Shown: positions 26,458 to 35,382 of the stretch, one piece after another
How the letters are laid out: the number at the start of each line of letters is the position of its first letter
Numbering within the stretch: the first letter of the stretch is position 1
Assembly: GCA_963837715.1 (NCBI GenBank)
Contig: CAWIOF010000004.1
Coordinates: forward strand, 930,001 to 994,000
Source: JANYLB01 sp963837715
Lineage (GTDB): Bacteria > Actinomycetota > Acidimicrobiia > IMCC26256 > JANYLB01
DNA length: 64,000 nt
Reading direction: 5' to 3'
Notes under the pieces: model-generated
Database searches by the model: none
What the model was told of the DNA's origin: nothing
What the model saw: only the letters and a program-made list of their open reading frames with translations
Made by a program: the position numbers and the translations under genes

Positions 26458-27595
26458 GACCCGCCCGCCGTTCGCCGCGCGCGACGATCACGACGACGAG
26501 ACCCAGCGCGAGGGCCAGCGTGCCCGACCGCAGGAGCGTCGTGGTGATCCCGGTCGCGGCGATCGTCGAGCGGCGCGTGCCGGTACCGGCGGCGGCGGAG
26601 TCGGCCGCCGACGTCGGCGCGGTCGAGACGGGGTCGGCCGTCGGCAGGCCGATCGTGGTGGTCGTGGTCGGCATCGTGGTGGTCGTGGTCGGGCTCGGAG
26701 CCAGGCACGACACGTCGCCCGGCGTGTAGTCCAACTCGACCGATCCGTCGCCGGCGGTCGTCGCCGTCGTCCGGGTGCCGGCCGCAGGGACGAAGCTCCC
26801 GCCGCCGCCCCCGCTGCCGCCGGTGCCGATCCCCTGTCCCCCACCGATGAGGGCTCCGAGCGAGCCGGATCCGCCGCCGCCGCCGCCGAAGGAGCCACCG
26901 CCCCCGCCCCCGCCGGCGAGGAGCCCGGCGGCTCCGGTGCCGCCCGTCGAGGCGCTGCCCGAGCTGCCGTCGGTGCCGGGCGTCCCGCTCCCGCCGGTGC
27001 CACCGGTCCCTCCCGCTCCACCCTGGGTCGCGGTGCCGGCGCCGCCGCCACCCCCGCGTCCCGCGTCGCCGTTGACCGGCCCCTCGAGGCCGGGTTCGTC
27101 GCCCGCGCCGCCCGCCACCCCGGGGGTCCCGCCCGTGCCGGCGCTGCCGCCGCCACCACCGGCTGCTTCGAGCAGGGTCGTGGCGCCTCGCGTGACCGCC
27201 GAGGAACCTCCGCCGCCTCCACCCGACGCCAAGCCGGATCCATCGCCGCCGTCGGCACCGCCGCCGGAGCCTCCGGTCCCTCCCGGGCCGAAGAATGCCC
27301 CGTTTCCTCCCTGCCCACCGACCCGGACCGTGAGCACCTCACCCGCCGACACCTCGAGCGTGACCGTCACGGTCGCACCGAGACCGGGGCCGCCGGGCCC
27401 ACCGCCGAAGTCGCCACCCTGACCGCCGGACGCGCCGCTCGCCGCGAACTCGACACACGAGACGTTGGCCGGCACCACCCAGGTGGCGGTCCCCACGGTC
27501 GTGAACGACTCGGTCGCGGCGCCGATCGGTGTGGCGAGGAGCACGAGGATCCCGCCGCTCAGCGCTCCTACCAGCGCCACGCGGCGAATGAACAT
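26414..27595 (-). CDS. Secreted glycine-rich protein with LPXTG-like C-terminal anchor
   Basis: A 393-residue exported protein. The signal peptide is MFIRRVALVGALSGG through PIGAA. A short conserved region (TWVVPANVSCVEFAASGASG) is followed by about 200 residues dominated by Gly, with Ser, Thr and Ala, in runs such as GGGGGGGSFGGGGGGSGS. Then come a strand-rich SVELDYTPGDVSC and a Pro/Thr stalk (PTTTTTMPTTTTT). The end, IAATG plus a hydrophobic segment plus RGERR, has the layout of a sortase signal with a non-canonical motif. It is probably a wall-attached structural or adhesive protein. The ATG at 27595 gives a clean signal peptide. Confidence 0.78.
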   Translation of the reverse strand: MFIRRVALVGALSGGILVLLATPIGAATESFTTVGTATWVVPANVSCVEFAASGASGGQGGDFGGGPGGPGLGATVTVTLEVSAGEVLTVRVGGQGGNGAFFGPGGTGGSGGGADGGDGSGLASGGGGGGSSAVTRGATTLLEAAGGGGGSAGTGGTPGVAGGAGDEPGLEGPVNGDAGRGGGGGAGTATQGGAGGTGGTGGSGTPGTDGSSGSASTGGTGAAGLLAGGGGGGGSFGGGGGGSGSLGALIGGGQGIGTGGSGGGGGSFVPAAGTRTTATTAGDGSVELDYTPGDVSCLAPSPTTTTTMPTTTTTIGLPTADPVSTAPTSAADSAAAGTGTRRSTIAATGITTTLLRSGTLALALGLVVVIVARGERRAGLSRTVAGSSRPPRC

Positions 27596-27720
27596 GACCG
27601 AGGGTACCGACGTCGCCTCCCGATGCCGGGGATGACCTCGCGCCGACGTCGACACCGTTTCCGGCGCGCTCGGACCGAACGGGAGGCGGCACGAGGCCGA
27701 TCGGGGCAATACTGCCGACC

Positions 27721-29190
27721 GTGACGTCGATTTCGGCTGTTTCCGTTCCGTCGTGGACCCGACTGCGGGGTCGCCGGATCACCGCCCTCGCGGCCCTGGG
27801 GATCGTCGTGCTCCTGATCGCGGCGGGATGCGCGCCGCGGCCCGGACTCGGTCCCGTCGCCGACCGGCCCTACCTCCCGCTCGGCAACGAGGGCCGGTGG
27901 TTCACCGACGCGGCGGGTCGGGTCGTGATGCTGCGGGGCGTGAACTACGTCGAGAAGTGGGCGCCCTACACGCCGGCCGCGGCAGGCTTCGACGCCGACG
28001 ACGCCGCGCTGCTCTCCGACAACGGCTTCAACGTGGTGCGCCTCGGGGTGCCGTTCGAGTTCGTCATGCCTGCACCAGGCCAGATCGACCGCGCGTACCT
28101 CGACTCCATCGCCGAGACCGTGCGGATCCTCGGCCGGTACGGCATCTACGCGCTGCTCGACTTCCACCAGGACGGCTACGGACCCGCGACCCACGGAAAC
28201 GGTATGCCGGCGTGGGCAACGCTCACCGACGGTCTCCCCAACCCGGAGGCCCCGTTCCCGACGTACTACATCCAGAACCCGGCGTTGCAGCGGGCGTTCG
28301 ACAACTTCTGGGCCAACCGCGCGGGCCCCGACGGTGTGCCGTTGCAGACGCACTACGCGACGGCGATGCGTGCGGTCGCGGCGCGCTTCGTACGCAGCGC
28401 GAACGTGATCGGGTACGAGGCGATGAACGAGCCGTGGCCCGGAACCGACTGGGCGTCGTGCGCGTCGGGCTGCCCCGACCTCGAGCGGGATCTGCTCGGT
28501 CCCTTCGCCGCGCGCATGACCGCGGCGGTCCGGACGGTCGACCGGCACCGGCCGGTCTGGGTCGAGCCGTTCGTGCTGTTCAACTTCGGGGCCACCGACA
28601 CGGTCGTTCCGGGAACCGGATCTCCGAACGTGCTCTCCACCCACGTGTACGCACTCGATGCCGCCTCCGATGCCTCGGTCATGGATCGAAGCGTCGCCGC
28701 AGCCAACCGTGACGGCGTCGCGGTCGCAGTCACGGAGTGGGGCAACTCGAACGATCCGGCGACCATCGACCGCTACCAGGATCAGCTCGACGCCCGGATG
28801 CTTCCCTGGATGTACTGGTCGTACGACGAGCACGTCGTGTTCGACAGCGCGCAACCGCTCGTCGTGCCCAACGTGAACCAGCCCGTCTTGACTGCGCTGA
28901 GCCGTCCGTACCCACAGGTGGTCAACGGGACGCCGACGGAGTTCGCGTTCGACGATGCGACGTCGACCTTCGATCTCTCGTTCAGCACGACGCGCCCCGA
29001 CGGGGGCCGCGCGTCACGACTGCTGCAGTCGTCGGTCGTCGTGCCGGAGGCGCGGTACCCGACGGGCTACTCGGCGATCGCCGTCGGAGCGGAGGTCACC
29101 TCTGCGCCGTGTGCACCGACGATCACATTGCGGAACCGACCGGGCGCCGCGACGGTGTCGCTGCGGGTCACCCCCGCGACCTGTCCTTAG
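27721..29190 (+). CDS. GH5-family glycosidase lipoprotein (endoglycoceramidase-like)
   Basis: A 489-residue extracytoplasmic glycosidase. Signal ITALAALGIVVLLIAAGC leads to a lipobox Cys near residue 37. The (beta/alpha)8 domain has RGVNYVEKWAPY, FNVVRLGVPFE, LLDFHQDGYG, the acid/base Glu in YEAMNEPWPG and the nucleophile Glu in AVTEWGN. A C-terminal sandwich domain follows. The order matches endoglycoceramidase-type GH5 enzymes, which release glycans from glycolipids. Plant or microbial beta-glucan is also possible. The GTG start at 27721 is the first in frame that includes the signal. Confidence 0.85.
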   Translation: MTSISAVSVPSWTRLRGRRITALAALGIVVLLIAAGCAPRPGLGPVADRPYLPLGNEGRWFTDAAGRVVMLRGVNYVEKWAPYTPAAAGFDADDAALLSDNGFNVVRLGVPFEFVMPAPGQIDRAYLDSIAETVRILGRYGIYALLDFHQDGYGPATHGNGMPAWATLTDGLPNPEAPFPTYYIQNPALQRAFDNFWANRAGPDGVPLQTHYATAMRAVAARFVRSANVIGYEAMNEPWPGTDWASCASGCPDLERDLLGPFAARMTAAVRTVDRHRPVWVEPFVLFNFGATDTVVPGTGSPNVLSTHVYALDAASDASVMDRSVAAANRDGVAVAVTEWGNSNDPATIDRYQDQLDARMLPWMYWSYDEHVVFDSAQPLVVPNVNQPVLTALSRPYPQVVNGTPTEFAFDDATSTFDLSFSTTRPDGGRASRLLQSSVVVPEARYPTGYSAIAVGAEVTSAPCAPTITLRNRPGAATVSLRVTPATCP

Positions 29191-30449
29191 GGACGGACCT
29201 CACCCGCCCGTGGTCGTCGACGCGATCGGCGCCAGCTCGCGCGGTCGACGAGCCGCATCATCGGGGTCGCGGTGATGCCATGGGTCGCGATCGACACGAC
29301 GAGCGTCGTCGCCACGATGGCCCACAGCGTCCGACTCCCCGGGAAGTGTGCCTCCGACAGCGCGTACGCGAGGTAGTAGACGGAGCCGAACCCCCGGATC
29401 CCGAAGAACGAGATGGCGAACCGTTCGGTGCGCGTCAGCGGCGAACCGATGAGGGCGATCGCTCCGCTCGCCGGGCGGACGACGAACACGAGCAGCAGCG
29501 CTACGGCGACGACCGCCCAGGTGATGCCGTCGAGTGCTCCCGAGACCAATGAGCCGCCCAGGAGGAGGAGCAGACCGACCACCAGGAGGTTCTCGGTCTG
29601 CTCGCTGAACGCGTGGAGCTCGGCGTGGAACTCGTGGTTCCTCTCCGAGTTGCGCAACACCACCGCCGCCACGAACACGGCGAGGAACCCGTACCCGTGG
29701 AGCAGCTCCGTGGCGCCGTAGGCGAGGAGGGTCGCACCGACTGCGACGAAACCCTGCGGCGTCTCGGCGAGGGCGCGCAGCGGCCCCGGCGGTCGGAACG
29801 ACACGACACCGAGGAGGCGGCCCACGGCCCAGCCGACGGCCAGACCGATGAGGATGCGCGCCACGAGGTCCCACCCGATCCAGGCCAGCGCCCACTCCGA
29901 CGGATTCCACCCGTCGCGGGCGACGTGGATGGCGAGGTAGACGAACGGGAACGCCAGTGCATCGTTGAGCCCGCCCTCGGCCGTCAGTGTGAAGCGCACG
30001 TCCTCCTCGGCATCGGGTGCCGGCTCCGCCTCGAGCTCGGGCTCGCCGACCTGCACGTCGGACGCGAGCACCGGGTCGGTGGGCGCAAGCGCGGCGCCGA
30101 GCAGGAGTGCGCTTGCACCAGCGAGCCCCCCGACGGTCGCACCGAGGACCGCGCCGAACACGATCGTGACGGGCATCGCGATCAGGAGCATCCGCCAAGC
30201 CGGCGCCCACGTGCGCCAGCTGAACGGCCGGTCGATCTTGAGGCCGGCGCCCATGAGCGCGACGATGACCCCGATCTCGGTGAGCCGCTCCACCAGCTCG
30301 AGGTGCCGAGTGGGGTCCGGCGCGGGGAGGTCGATCGGCAGGGCGAAGATCACTGCGCCGAGTGCGACGAGCACGACGGGGAGGGAGATGGGTCGTCGGG
30401 CGGTGTACGCCGGGATCCAGGCCGCGGCGAGTGCGATGAAGCCCACCAA
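29187..30449 (-). CDS. Cation:proton antiporter, NhaP/CPA1 type
   Basis: A 420-residue membrane protein with about 12 hydrophobic segments. LGAALAPTDPVLASDVQVG and GGLNDALAFPFVYLAIH (the Asn-Asp ion-binding pair) mark a CPA1 sodium/proton exchanger. RTERFAISFFGIRGFGSVYYLAYAL is the conserved C-terminal helix pair. It moves sodium or potassium out in exchange for protons. The start is uncertain. GTG 30449 sits inside the first membrane helix, and hydrophobic residues continue upstream in frame without a good start. It overlaps the GH5 gene stop by 4 bases. Confidence 0.85.
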   Translation of the reverse strand: MVGFIALAAAWIPAYTARRPISLPVVLVALGAVIFALPIDLPAPDPTRHLELVERLTEIGVIVALMGAGLKIDRPFSWRTWAPAWRMLLIAMPVTIVFGAVLGATVGGLAGASALLLGAALAPTDPVLASDVQVGEPELEAEPAPDAEEDVRFTLTAEGGLNDALAFPFVYLAIHVARDGWNPSEWALAWIGWDLVARILIGLAVGWAVGRLLGVVSFRPPGPLRALAETPQGFVAVGATLLAYGATELLHGYGFLAVFVAAVVLRNSERNHEFHAELHAFSEQTENLLVVGLLLLLGGSLVSGALDGITWAVVAVALLLVFVVRPASGAIALIGSPLTRTERFAISFFGIRGFGSVYYLAYALSEAHFPGSRTLWAIVATTLVVSIATHGITATPMMRLVDRASWRRSRRRPRAGEVRP

Positions 30450-30563
30450 GGCGAGGGCGAGCTCATAACGGTCGATGCACGTACGCCTACCCGCATCTGG
30501 TTCGCCCGAATCCCGGACGCGGACGTTCGCGTGAGGCGTGACCGCAGGAGCTGGTTCGGGCGA

Positions 30564-32744
30564 CTACCGCCGTCGACGCAGGTCGGTGTGTCGGGTCCCG
30601 CGCGCGGTGTCGAGGGTGAGGGTCGCCTGACCGTCGCCGATGCGGATGACGGTGTCGGTGTCGGAGGTGACCCCGAACGGGTTGTCGAAGCGGTTGGTGG
30701 AGTGCAGGGCGACCTCGGTGCCGTCGACGGTGAGCGGCCCGGTCGAGGAGAACTGGATCTGCCCCTCACTCGGCGACCGGTAGGTCACGTCGAACCCTCG
30801 GGGGAGGCCGTCGGCGCCCGCACCCAGGTCGGTGACGTCGGGGGTGGTCCCCGTGACCGCCGCGGCGAACCCGTCGAACGATCCCCAACGCGTGGTGTCG
30901 CCGACTTCGACCACCCAGGCGTTGTTCGCGCCGCCCTCGGCGACGAGGTCGAACGGCTGGGTCAGGCCGTTCGTGAACGTGACCGCAGGGTCGTGGGTGC
31001 GCCAGGTCGTCGGCCGCCACGACCACAGCGCGACGTAGCCGTCGCCGGCCCGGCCGAGAGTCCAGTTCCCGACCTGCCGCACCTCGTCGAACCGCTCGGT
31101 GGGGAAGTAGGCGTGGGTGAACGGCAGGTACGAGAACGTCTCGAGCGGGGAGCCGGGTGCGTTGGGCGCGAACTTCGGCGCGTAGAGGTGGATCGCGGCC
31201 GAGCCCTGCTGCGCGCTGCGCGGCATCGCGCCGGTCCCCGACCAGTAGAGGTCGGCGTCGACCCACCGGTCGCCGGGTCGGGGCTCGTTGCCCGGGAGGG
31301 TCGTGAACACCACGGCGTCTTCGTCGAGCGTGGCCTGCCACGCGTGGTACTGGGTGCCGAAGCAGCCGGGCCGGTAGTCCTGCGCGCTCGAGAGCATCGC
31401 GTGCGGACTGCGCCACGTGACGGTGTCGACCGAGCTGAGCACACCGATGTTGATCATGCAGCGCAGCGAGTACGCGAGCTCGCGGGCCGCGGTGGGATCC
31501 CCGCCGGTCAGGTCGACGAGCGGCTTGAACGGCTTGAACAGCGACGTCTCGAACAGGTCGCGTTCCTCGATGGTGGCGAGTGTGAGGGGAACGGTCTGCC
31601 ACGCGGTGAGCGCGCCGCGCTCCCACCAGAACGGGATCGCGGCCGGGTCGGTGAAGGAGACGCCAGGGACGGCCGACGTCGGATTCGTGCTGAACGGTTG
31701 ATCGAGGTCGAGCGGCGCGCCCATGTGGGTGCGGTCGACGAAGGTCTGCTCGCTCGTGGCGACCCGACGGATGATCTCCGGCAGGCGATAGCGCTCACTC
31801 GTCGCCAGGAAGGTGGCACCGGAATCGGACCGCGAGGTGTACGGACGGTCACTGGTCGCGAAGAGCAGCTTGGTTGTCCCGAACACGTCTTGATCCGTGG
31901 CCCGGCTCTTGTCCTTCATGTACGAACGTCCGTGGGTCACCCCGAAGTTGGCGTGGACCTGGTGGACCGCGAGGTCGTAGAGGAAGAGGTCGAGGATCAC
32001 CGCGGCCCGTGCGGCGATGTCGGGCGCGCCGTGCTCGACGAGCAGCGTCAACGCCTCGATGTCTTCCTGGTAGTAGACGTCGCTGTGCCACTCGGAGAAG
32101 CCCCAGGCCGCCTTCTCCGACAGCCACGCTTCGATGCGTGCCTTGCCGCGGTCGGCGTGGACGCGACCGGTCTCGCCGGTGACCGAGAAGGTGGCGCGCG
32201 GCAGGGCCCGGCCCGCGAGGTACTCCAGCGTGTGGAAGATGATCCGGTGGTTCTCCGACCAGAACCACTTGTCGTCGATGACGCCCGTCGGGAGTGGATC
32301 GGTGAACCAGTACCGGAAGCCGAGGAACCGCTGTTCGATCGCCGCGCGGAGGTCGGGGCGGATGTCGCGGGCATGTGATTGCCAGAGGGCCATGAGCGCG
32401 AGGAGGTCGAAGTCGCTGGTGTCGCGGAACGCGTCGATCTTGGCGAACGTTGCTGCGAACGCGTCGGGGCCGATGGCGGCCGCGTCGAACGCGAAGCGAC
32501 GGTCGCGTGCAGCGCGGGTGAGGTGGGCGAGGACGTTGGTGGGTGACGACGGCGTGAGCTGTTCGGTCGCGAACGCCAGGTAGCCGTCCTGTGCGGCGCG
32601 CCACTGGCGGCTGTCGACGTAGCCGTTGCCGGATCCCGGGCCGAACACACCACCCCCGCCGCCACCCCAGCCGGGTCGTCCCGGTCCGGTGCACGCTGCG
32701 GCCACCATTCCCAAGATCACCAGCACCGCCGCGACTCGCCGCAC
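30564..32744 (-). CDS. Large lipoprotein of unknown function, possible polysaccharide-lyase-like fold
   Basis: A 726-residue predicted lipoprotein (VAAVLVILGMVAAAC lipobox, then a Gly-rich spacer). Residues of about 45-400 are mainly helical, with WFWSENHRIIFHTLEYLAG and SEWHSDVYYQEDIEALTLLVEH, which resemble the catalytic grooves of alpha/alpha-toroid lyases. The C-terminal part is strand-rich (DGYVALWSWRPTTWRTHDP, GRGTRHTDLRRRR tail). I cannot assign a family. The enzyme suggestion rests on the Asn-His and Tyr-Tyr rich segments only. ATG 32744 gives a proper signal. The gene is alone, between the antiporter and an SRPBCC gene. Confidence 0.72.
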   Translation of the reverse strand: MRRVAAVLVILGMVAAACTGPGRPGWGGGGGGVFGPGSGNGYVDSRQWRAAQDGYLAFATEQLTPSSPTNVLAHLTRAARDRRFAFDAAAIGPDAFAATFAKIDAFRDTSDFDLLALMALWQSHARDIRPDLRAAIEQRFLGFRYWFTDPLPTGVIDDKWFWSENHRIIFHTLEYLAGRALPRATFSVTGETGRVHADRGKARIEAWLSEKAAWGFSEWHSDVYYQEDIEALTLLVEHGAPDIAARAAVILDLFLYDLAVHQVHANFGVTHGRSYMKDKSRATDQDVFGTTKLLFATSDRPYTSRSDSGATFLATSERYRLPEIIRRVATSEQTFVDRTHMGAPLDLDQPFSTNPTSAVPGVSFTDPAAIPFWWERGALTAWQTVPLTLATIEERDLFETSLFKPFKPLVDLTGGDPTAARELAYSLRCMINIGVLSSVDTVTWRSPHAMLSSAQDYRPGCFGTQYHAWQATLDEDAVVFTTLPGNEPRPGDRWVDADLYWSGTGAMPRSAQQGSAAIHLYAPKFAPNAPGSPLETFSYLPFTHAYFPTERFDEVRQVGNWTLGRAGDGYVALWSWRPTTWRTHDPAVTFTNGLTQPFDLVAEGGANNAWVVEVGDTTRWGSFDGFAAAVTGTTPDVTDLGAGADGLPRGFDVTYRSPSEGQIQFSSTGPLTVDGTEVALHSTNRFDNPFGVTSDTDTVIRIGDGQATLTLDTARGTRHTDLRRRR

Positions 32745-32843
32745 CGCCGTCCCCCCGGTCGTCGGACCGCGGACACTACTGCTTCGGGATTATCGTCGTC
32801 GCCGGCGGAGCGCCGAACCAGCACCACCGACGCGGAGGAACCC

Positions 32844-33320
32844 ATGACCGGAACCGACGATCGCAACACCTTCCGGGTCGAGCGCAGCATCGCGATCGCG
32901 GCTCCCGCCGCCGAGGTGTTCGCCCGGATCAACGATTTCCACCGGTGGACCGACTGGTCGCCGTGGGAGAACATCGACCCGAACCTGCAGCGCCGATACG
33001 AAGGCGTCGACTCCGGGGTCGGTGCGATCTACGAGTGGGAGGGGAGCCGCAAGGTCGGCAAGGGTCGGATGGAGATCGTCGACGCCGACGAACCCACCTC
33101 GGTCGGGATCAAGCTCGACTTCATCAAGCCGTTCAAGGCGCAGAACGACTGTCGGTTCGCGATCGTGCCCGACGGTGCCGCCAGCACGGTGAAATGGACG
33201 ATGACGGGACCCAAGACGTTCATGACGAAGATCATGGGGATCTTCACGAGCATGGACAAGTTCGTCGGGCGCGACTTCGAGAAGGGCCTCGCCCAGCTGA
33301 AGGCCGTTGCCGAACGCTGA
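32844..33320 (+). CDS. SRPBCC-family protein (polyketide cyclase/dehydrase type)
   Basis: A 158-residue START/Bet-v-1-like protein: FRVERSIAIAAPAAEVFARINDF at the start, WTDWSPWENIDPNLQRRYEG in the middle and MGIFTSMDKFVGRDFEKGLAQL at the end follow the polyketide-cyclase_2 pattern. It would bind a hydrophobic ligand in a helix-grip pocket. No catalytic role can be assigned. It begins 100 bases after the divergent lipoprotein start. Confidence 0.85.
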   Translation: MTGTDDRNTFRVERSIAIAAPAAEVFARINDFHRWTDWSPWENIDPNLQRRYEGVDSGVGAIYEWEGSRKVGKGRMEIVDADEPTSVGIKLDFIKPFKAQNDCRFAIVPDGAASTVKWTMTGPKTFMTKIMGIFTSMDKFVGRDFEKGLAQLKAVAER

Positions 33321-33374
33321 CGCCAGGTGGGCGAGACTGGCATCCGACCCGTCGACCCGATCCGGACTCTTCCC

Positions 33375-34295
33375 ATGCGCTGCGTGCCTGCGATCTCCCT
33401 GCGTCCCGTCGCCCGTGCCGCGCTCGACCTGCCGGGTGCGGTGCTGACACCGGTACGCGACGCGCTCGGTGGAGCCGTGCGCGGTCTCCTCGGCGGGGGC
33501 GAGCAGGCGCCCGACTTCGAGTTCGCCCGGGCCGACGATCCCGGCCTCTTCGGACCCGACTCGGTGGCGTGGCGAGTGCACGCCGACCGTTCGATGCTGG
33601 TGGGAGGGGTGCGCGCGCTCTTCCTGCAGACCCTCCATCCGCTCGCGATGGCGGGCGTCGCCCAGCACTCGGCCTACCGCGAGGACCCGCTCGGTCGTCT
33701 CGCCCGCACCGGCCGCTTCATCGCCACGACGACCTACGGCACCACGGCCGAGGCCGAGGTATCGATCGCGATGGTCCGGAGTGTGCACGAGCGGGTCCGG
33801 GGAGTCACGTCCGACGGTCGTCCCTACGCGGCGACCGATCCAGCGCTCCTCGCGTGGGTGCACAACGTGGAGGTCGAGTCGTTCCTCGAGGCGTACCGGC
33901 GGTACGGACCCGGGCTCGACGACGCCGACGCCGACCGGTACGTGGCGGAGATGGCGGTGGTCGGCCGCAGCCTCGGCGCAACCGACGTACCCGAAACGGC
34001 CCCCGACCTCGCGGAGTGGATCGCCGGCGTGCCCGATCTCGGGATGACGCGGGAAGCCCGGGAGGCGGTGCGGTTCCTCGTGCTCCCGCCCCTGCCGACG
34101 GCCGTGCTGCCCGCGTACTTCGTGCTCGCGTCCGCTGCGGCAGGCCTGCTCCCGCTGCGGAGCCGCCTCACGCTCGGCCTCTGGCCGGTGCCGCTCGCAG
34201 ATCCGCTCGTGGTCCGCCCCGCGACCACCACGATGCTCGCCGCGCTCGGCTGGGCCCTCGGCCCGCCCCCCACCCCGGTGTTCGAGGCCGCATAG
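33375..34295 (+). CDS. DUF2236 (MpaB-like) oxygenase family protein
   Basis: A 306-residue DUF2236 protein. The family pattern is plain: LFGPDSVAWRVHADRSMLVGG, FLQTLHPLAMAGVAQHS with the heme/iron histidines, then TTYGTTAEAEVSIAMVRSVHERV and WVHNVEVESFLEAYRRYG. Relatives such as MpaB' and latex-clearing proteins are heme-dependent oxygenases. The substrate here is unknown. ATG 33375 is preferred, but an in-frame GTG at 33327 would add 16 residues. A strong hairpin follows the stop. Confidence 0.82.
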   Translation: MRCVPAISLRPVARAALDLPGAVLTPVRDALGGAVRGLLGGGEQAPDFEFARADDPGLFGPDSVAWRVHADRSMLVGGVRALFLQTLHPLAMAGVAQHSAYREDPLGRLARTGRFIATTTYGTTAEAEVSIAMVRSVHERVRGVTSDGRPYAATDPALLAWVHNVEVESFLEAYRRYGPGLDDADADRYVAEMAVVGRSLGATDVPETAPDLAEWIAGVPDLGMTREAREAVRFLVLPPLPTAVLPAYFVLASAAAGLLPLRSRLTLGLWPVPLADPLVVRPATTTMLAALGWALGPPPTPVFEAA

Positions 34296-34313
34296 CGGGG
34301 ACATCCCTGCCCC

Positions 34314-34356
34314 GTTGGGTCGGTTCGGCCGCTCAGAGCGGCCGAACTGACCCAAC
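34314..34356 (+). terminator. Strong hairpin, probable transcription terminator
   Basis: A 20-base-pair stem (34314-34333 with 34337-34356) closed by a 3-base CAG loop. Nineteen pairs are Watson-Crick and one is G-U. It follows the DUF2236 stop by 18 bases and ends 27 bases before the LLM start. No T tract follows, as is common in very GC-rich actinobacteria. Confidence 0.6.
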
Positions 34357-34383
34357 GCTCGGAGTGCGTGGTTGACTGCGGGC

Positions 34384-35358
34384 ATGACTCGTCGTGGCTA
34401 CCAGATCCCGAACTTCACCTATCCGGGCGGCACTCCGGCCGACATCTTCCGCACCGTCGCCGCCGGCGCGCAGGCCGCCGAACAATCGGGCTTCGACACG
34501 GTGCTCGTGATGGATCACTTCTACCAGTTGCCGATGCTCGGCAACCCCGACGACTTCATGCTCGAGGCGTACACGTTGCTCGGCGCGCTCGCGAGCCTCA
34601 CGTCGACGGTCCGGCTCGGGACACTCGTCACCGGCAACACGTACCGCAACCCCGCGATCCTGGCCAAGGAGGTGACGACGCTCGACCTGGTCTCGGGTGG
34701 TCGCGCCCAGCTCGGCATCGGATCGGGTTGGTTCGAGCTCGAGCACGACTCCTTCGGGATCGAGTTCGGTACCTTCACCGACCGCTTCGAGAAGCTCGAA
34801 GAGGCGTTGCAGGTGATCCTTCCGATGCTGCGCGGTGAGCGTCCCACCGTGCGCGGCGACCACTACACCGTCACTGACGCGATCAACGAGCCCCAGCCGC
34901 TGTCGCGCATCCCCGTGATGATCGGCGGGAGCGGTGAGAAGAAGACGCTGCGCATGGTCGCGCAGTACGCCGATCTCTCGAACCTGACGTGCGATCCGTC
35001 GGAGGTGTCGCGCAAGCTCGACGCGCTCGCAGGGCACTGCGAGCGGCTCGGTCGTGACCGGGCCGAGATCGCGGTGTCGTGGAACCGCGTCGTCTGCATC
35101 GCGCCGACGACGGAACAGGCGGTCGAGGAGCGCAACGCGTACCTCGCGATGCGCGGGATGGACTTCGCGAACCTGCCCGCGGAGATCCAGGAAGCCCTCG
35201 ATGCAATGGTGCTCGTCGGCGATCCCGACACCGTCGGCGAGCGCTTCGTGGAGTACCGGGAGTTGGGCCTCGACGGGCTGACCGTGTCGGCGCCGGCCAA
35301 CGGCCACATCCCGGAACGGGTGGCGCTCCTCGGTGAGACGCTCGCGAAGGTGTTCTGA
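34384..35358 (+). CDS. LLM-class F420-dependent oxidoreductase
   Basis: A 324-residue luciferase-like protein: TVLVMDHFYQLPMLGNPDDF, TVRLGTLVTGNTYRNPAILAK, VSGGRAQLGIGSGWFELEHDSFG and IPVMIGGSGEKKTLRMVAQYA. This is the TIGR03560-like group of putative F420-dependent enzymes. The ATG at 34384 is preferred to an in-frame TTG at 34372. It is isolated by the hairpin upstream and by the convergent kinase gene downstream. The substrate is unknown. Confidence 0.85.
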   Translation: MTRRGYQIPNFTYPGGTPADIFRTVAAGAQAAEQSGFDTVLVMDHFYQLPMLGNPDDFMLEAYTLLGALASLTSTVRLGTLVTGNTYRNPAILAKEVTTLDLVSGGRAQLGIGSGWFELEHDSFGIEFGTFTDRFEKLEEALQVILPMLRGERPTVRGDHYTVTDAINEPQPLSRIPVMIGGSGEKKTLRMVAQYADLSNLTCDPSEVSRKLDALAGHCERLGRDRAEIAVSWNRVVCIAPTTEQAVEERNAYLAMRGMDFANLPAEIQEALDAMVLVGDPDTVGERFVEYRELGLDGLTVSAPANGHIPERVALLGETLAKVF

Positions 35359-35382
35359 GCCCGGCGCCGGTGTTCGGCCTGG

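Noticed and set aside
26770..27420. Proline-rich and arginine-rich frames opposite the glycine-rich gene
   Set aside because: They are antisense images of glycine codons in a GC-rich repeat. The minus-strand frame has a signal peptide and anchor.
30440..30500. Frameshift at the N-terminus of the antiporter
   Set aside because: Hydrophobic residues continue upstream of GTG 30449 and an out-of-frame ATG lies at a suitable place. This would need a base deletion, and the evidence is too thin to claim a tenth break.
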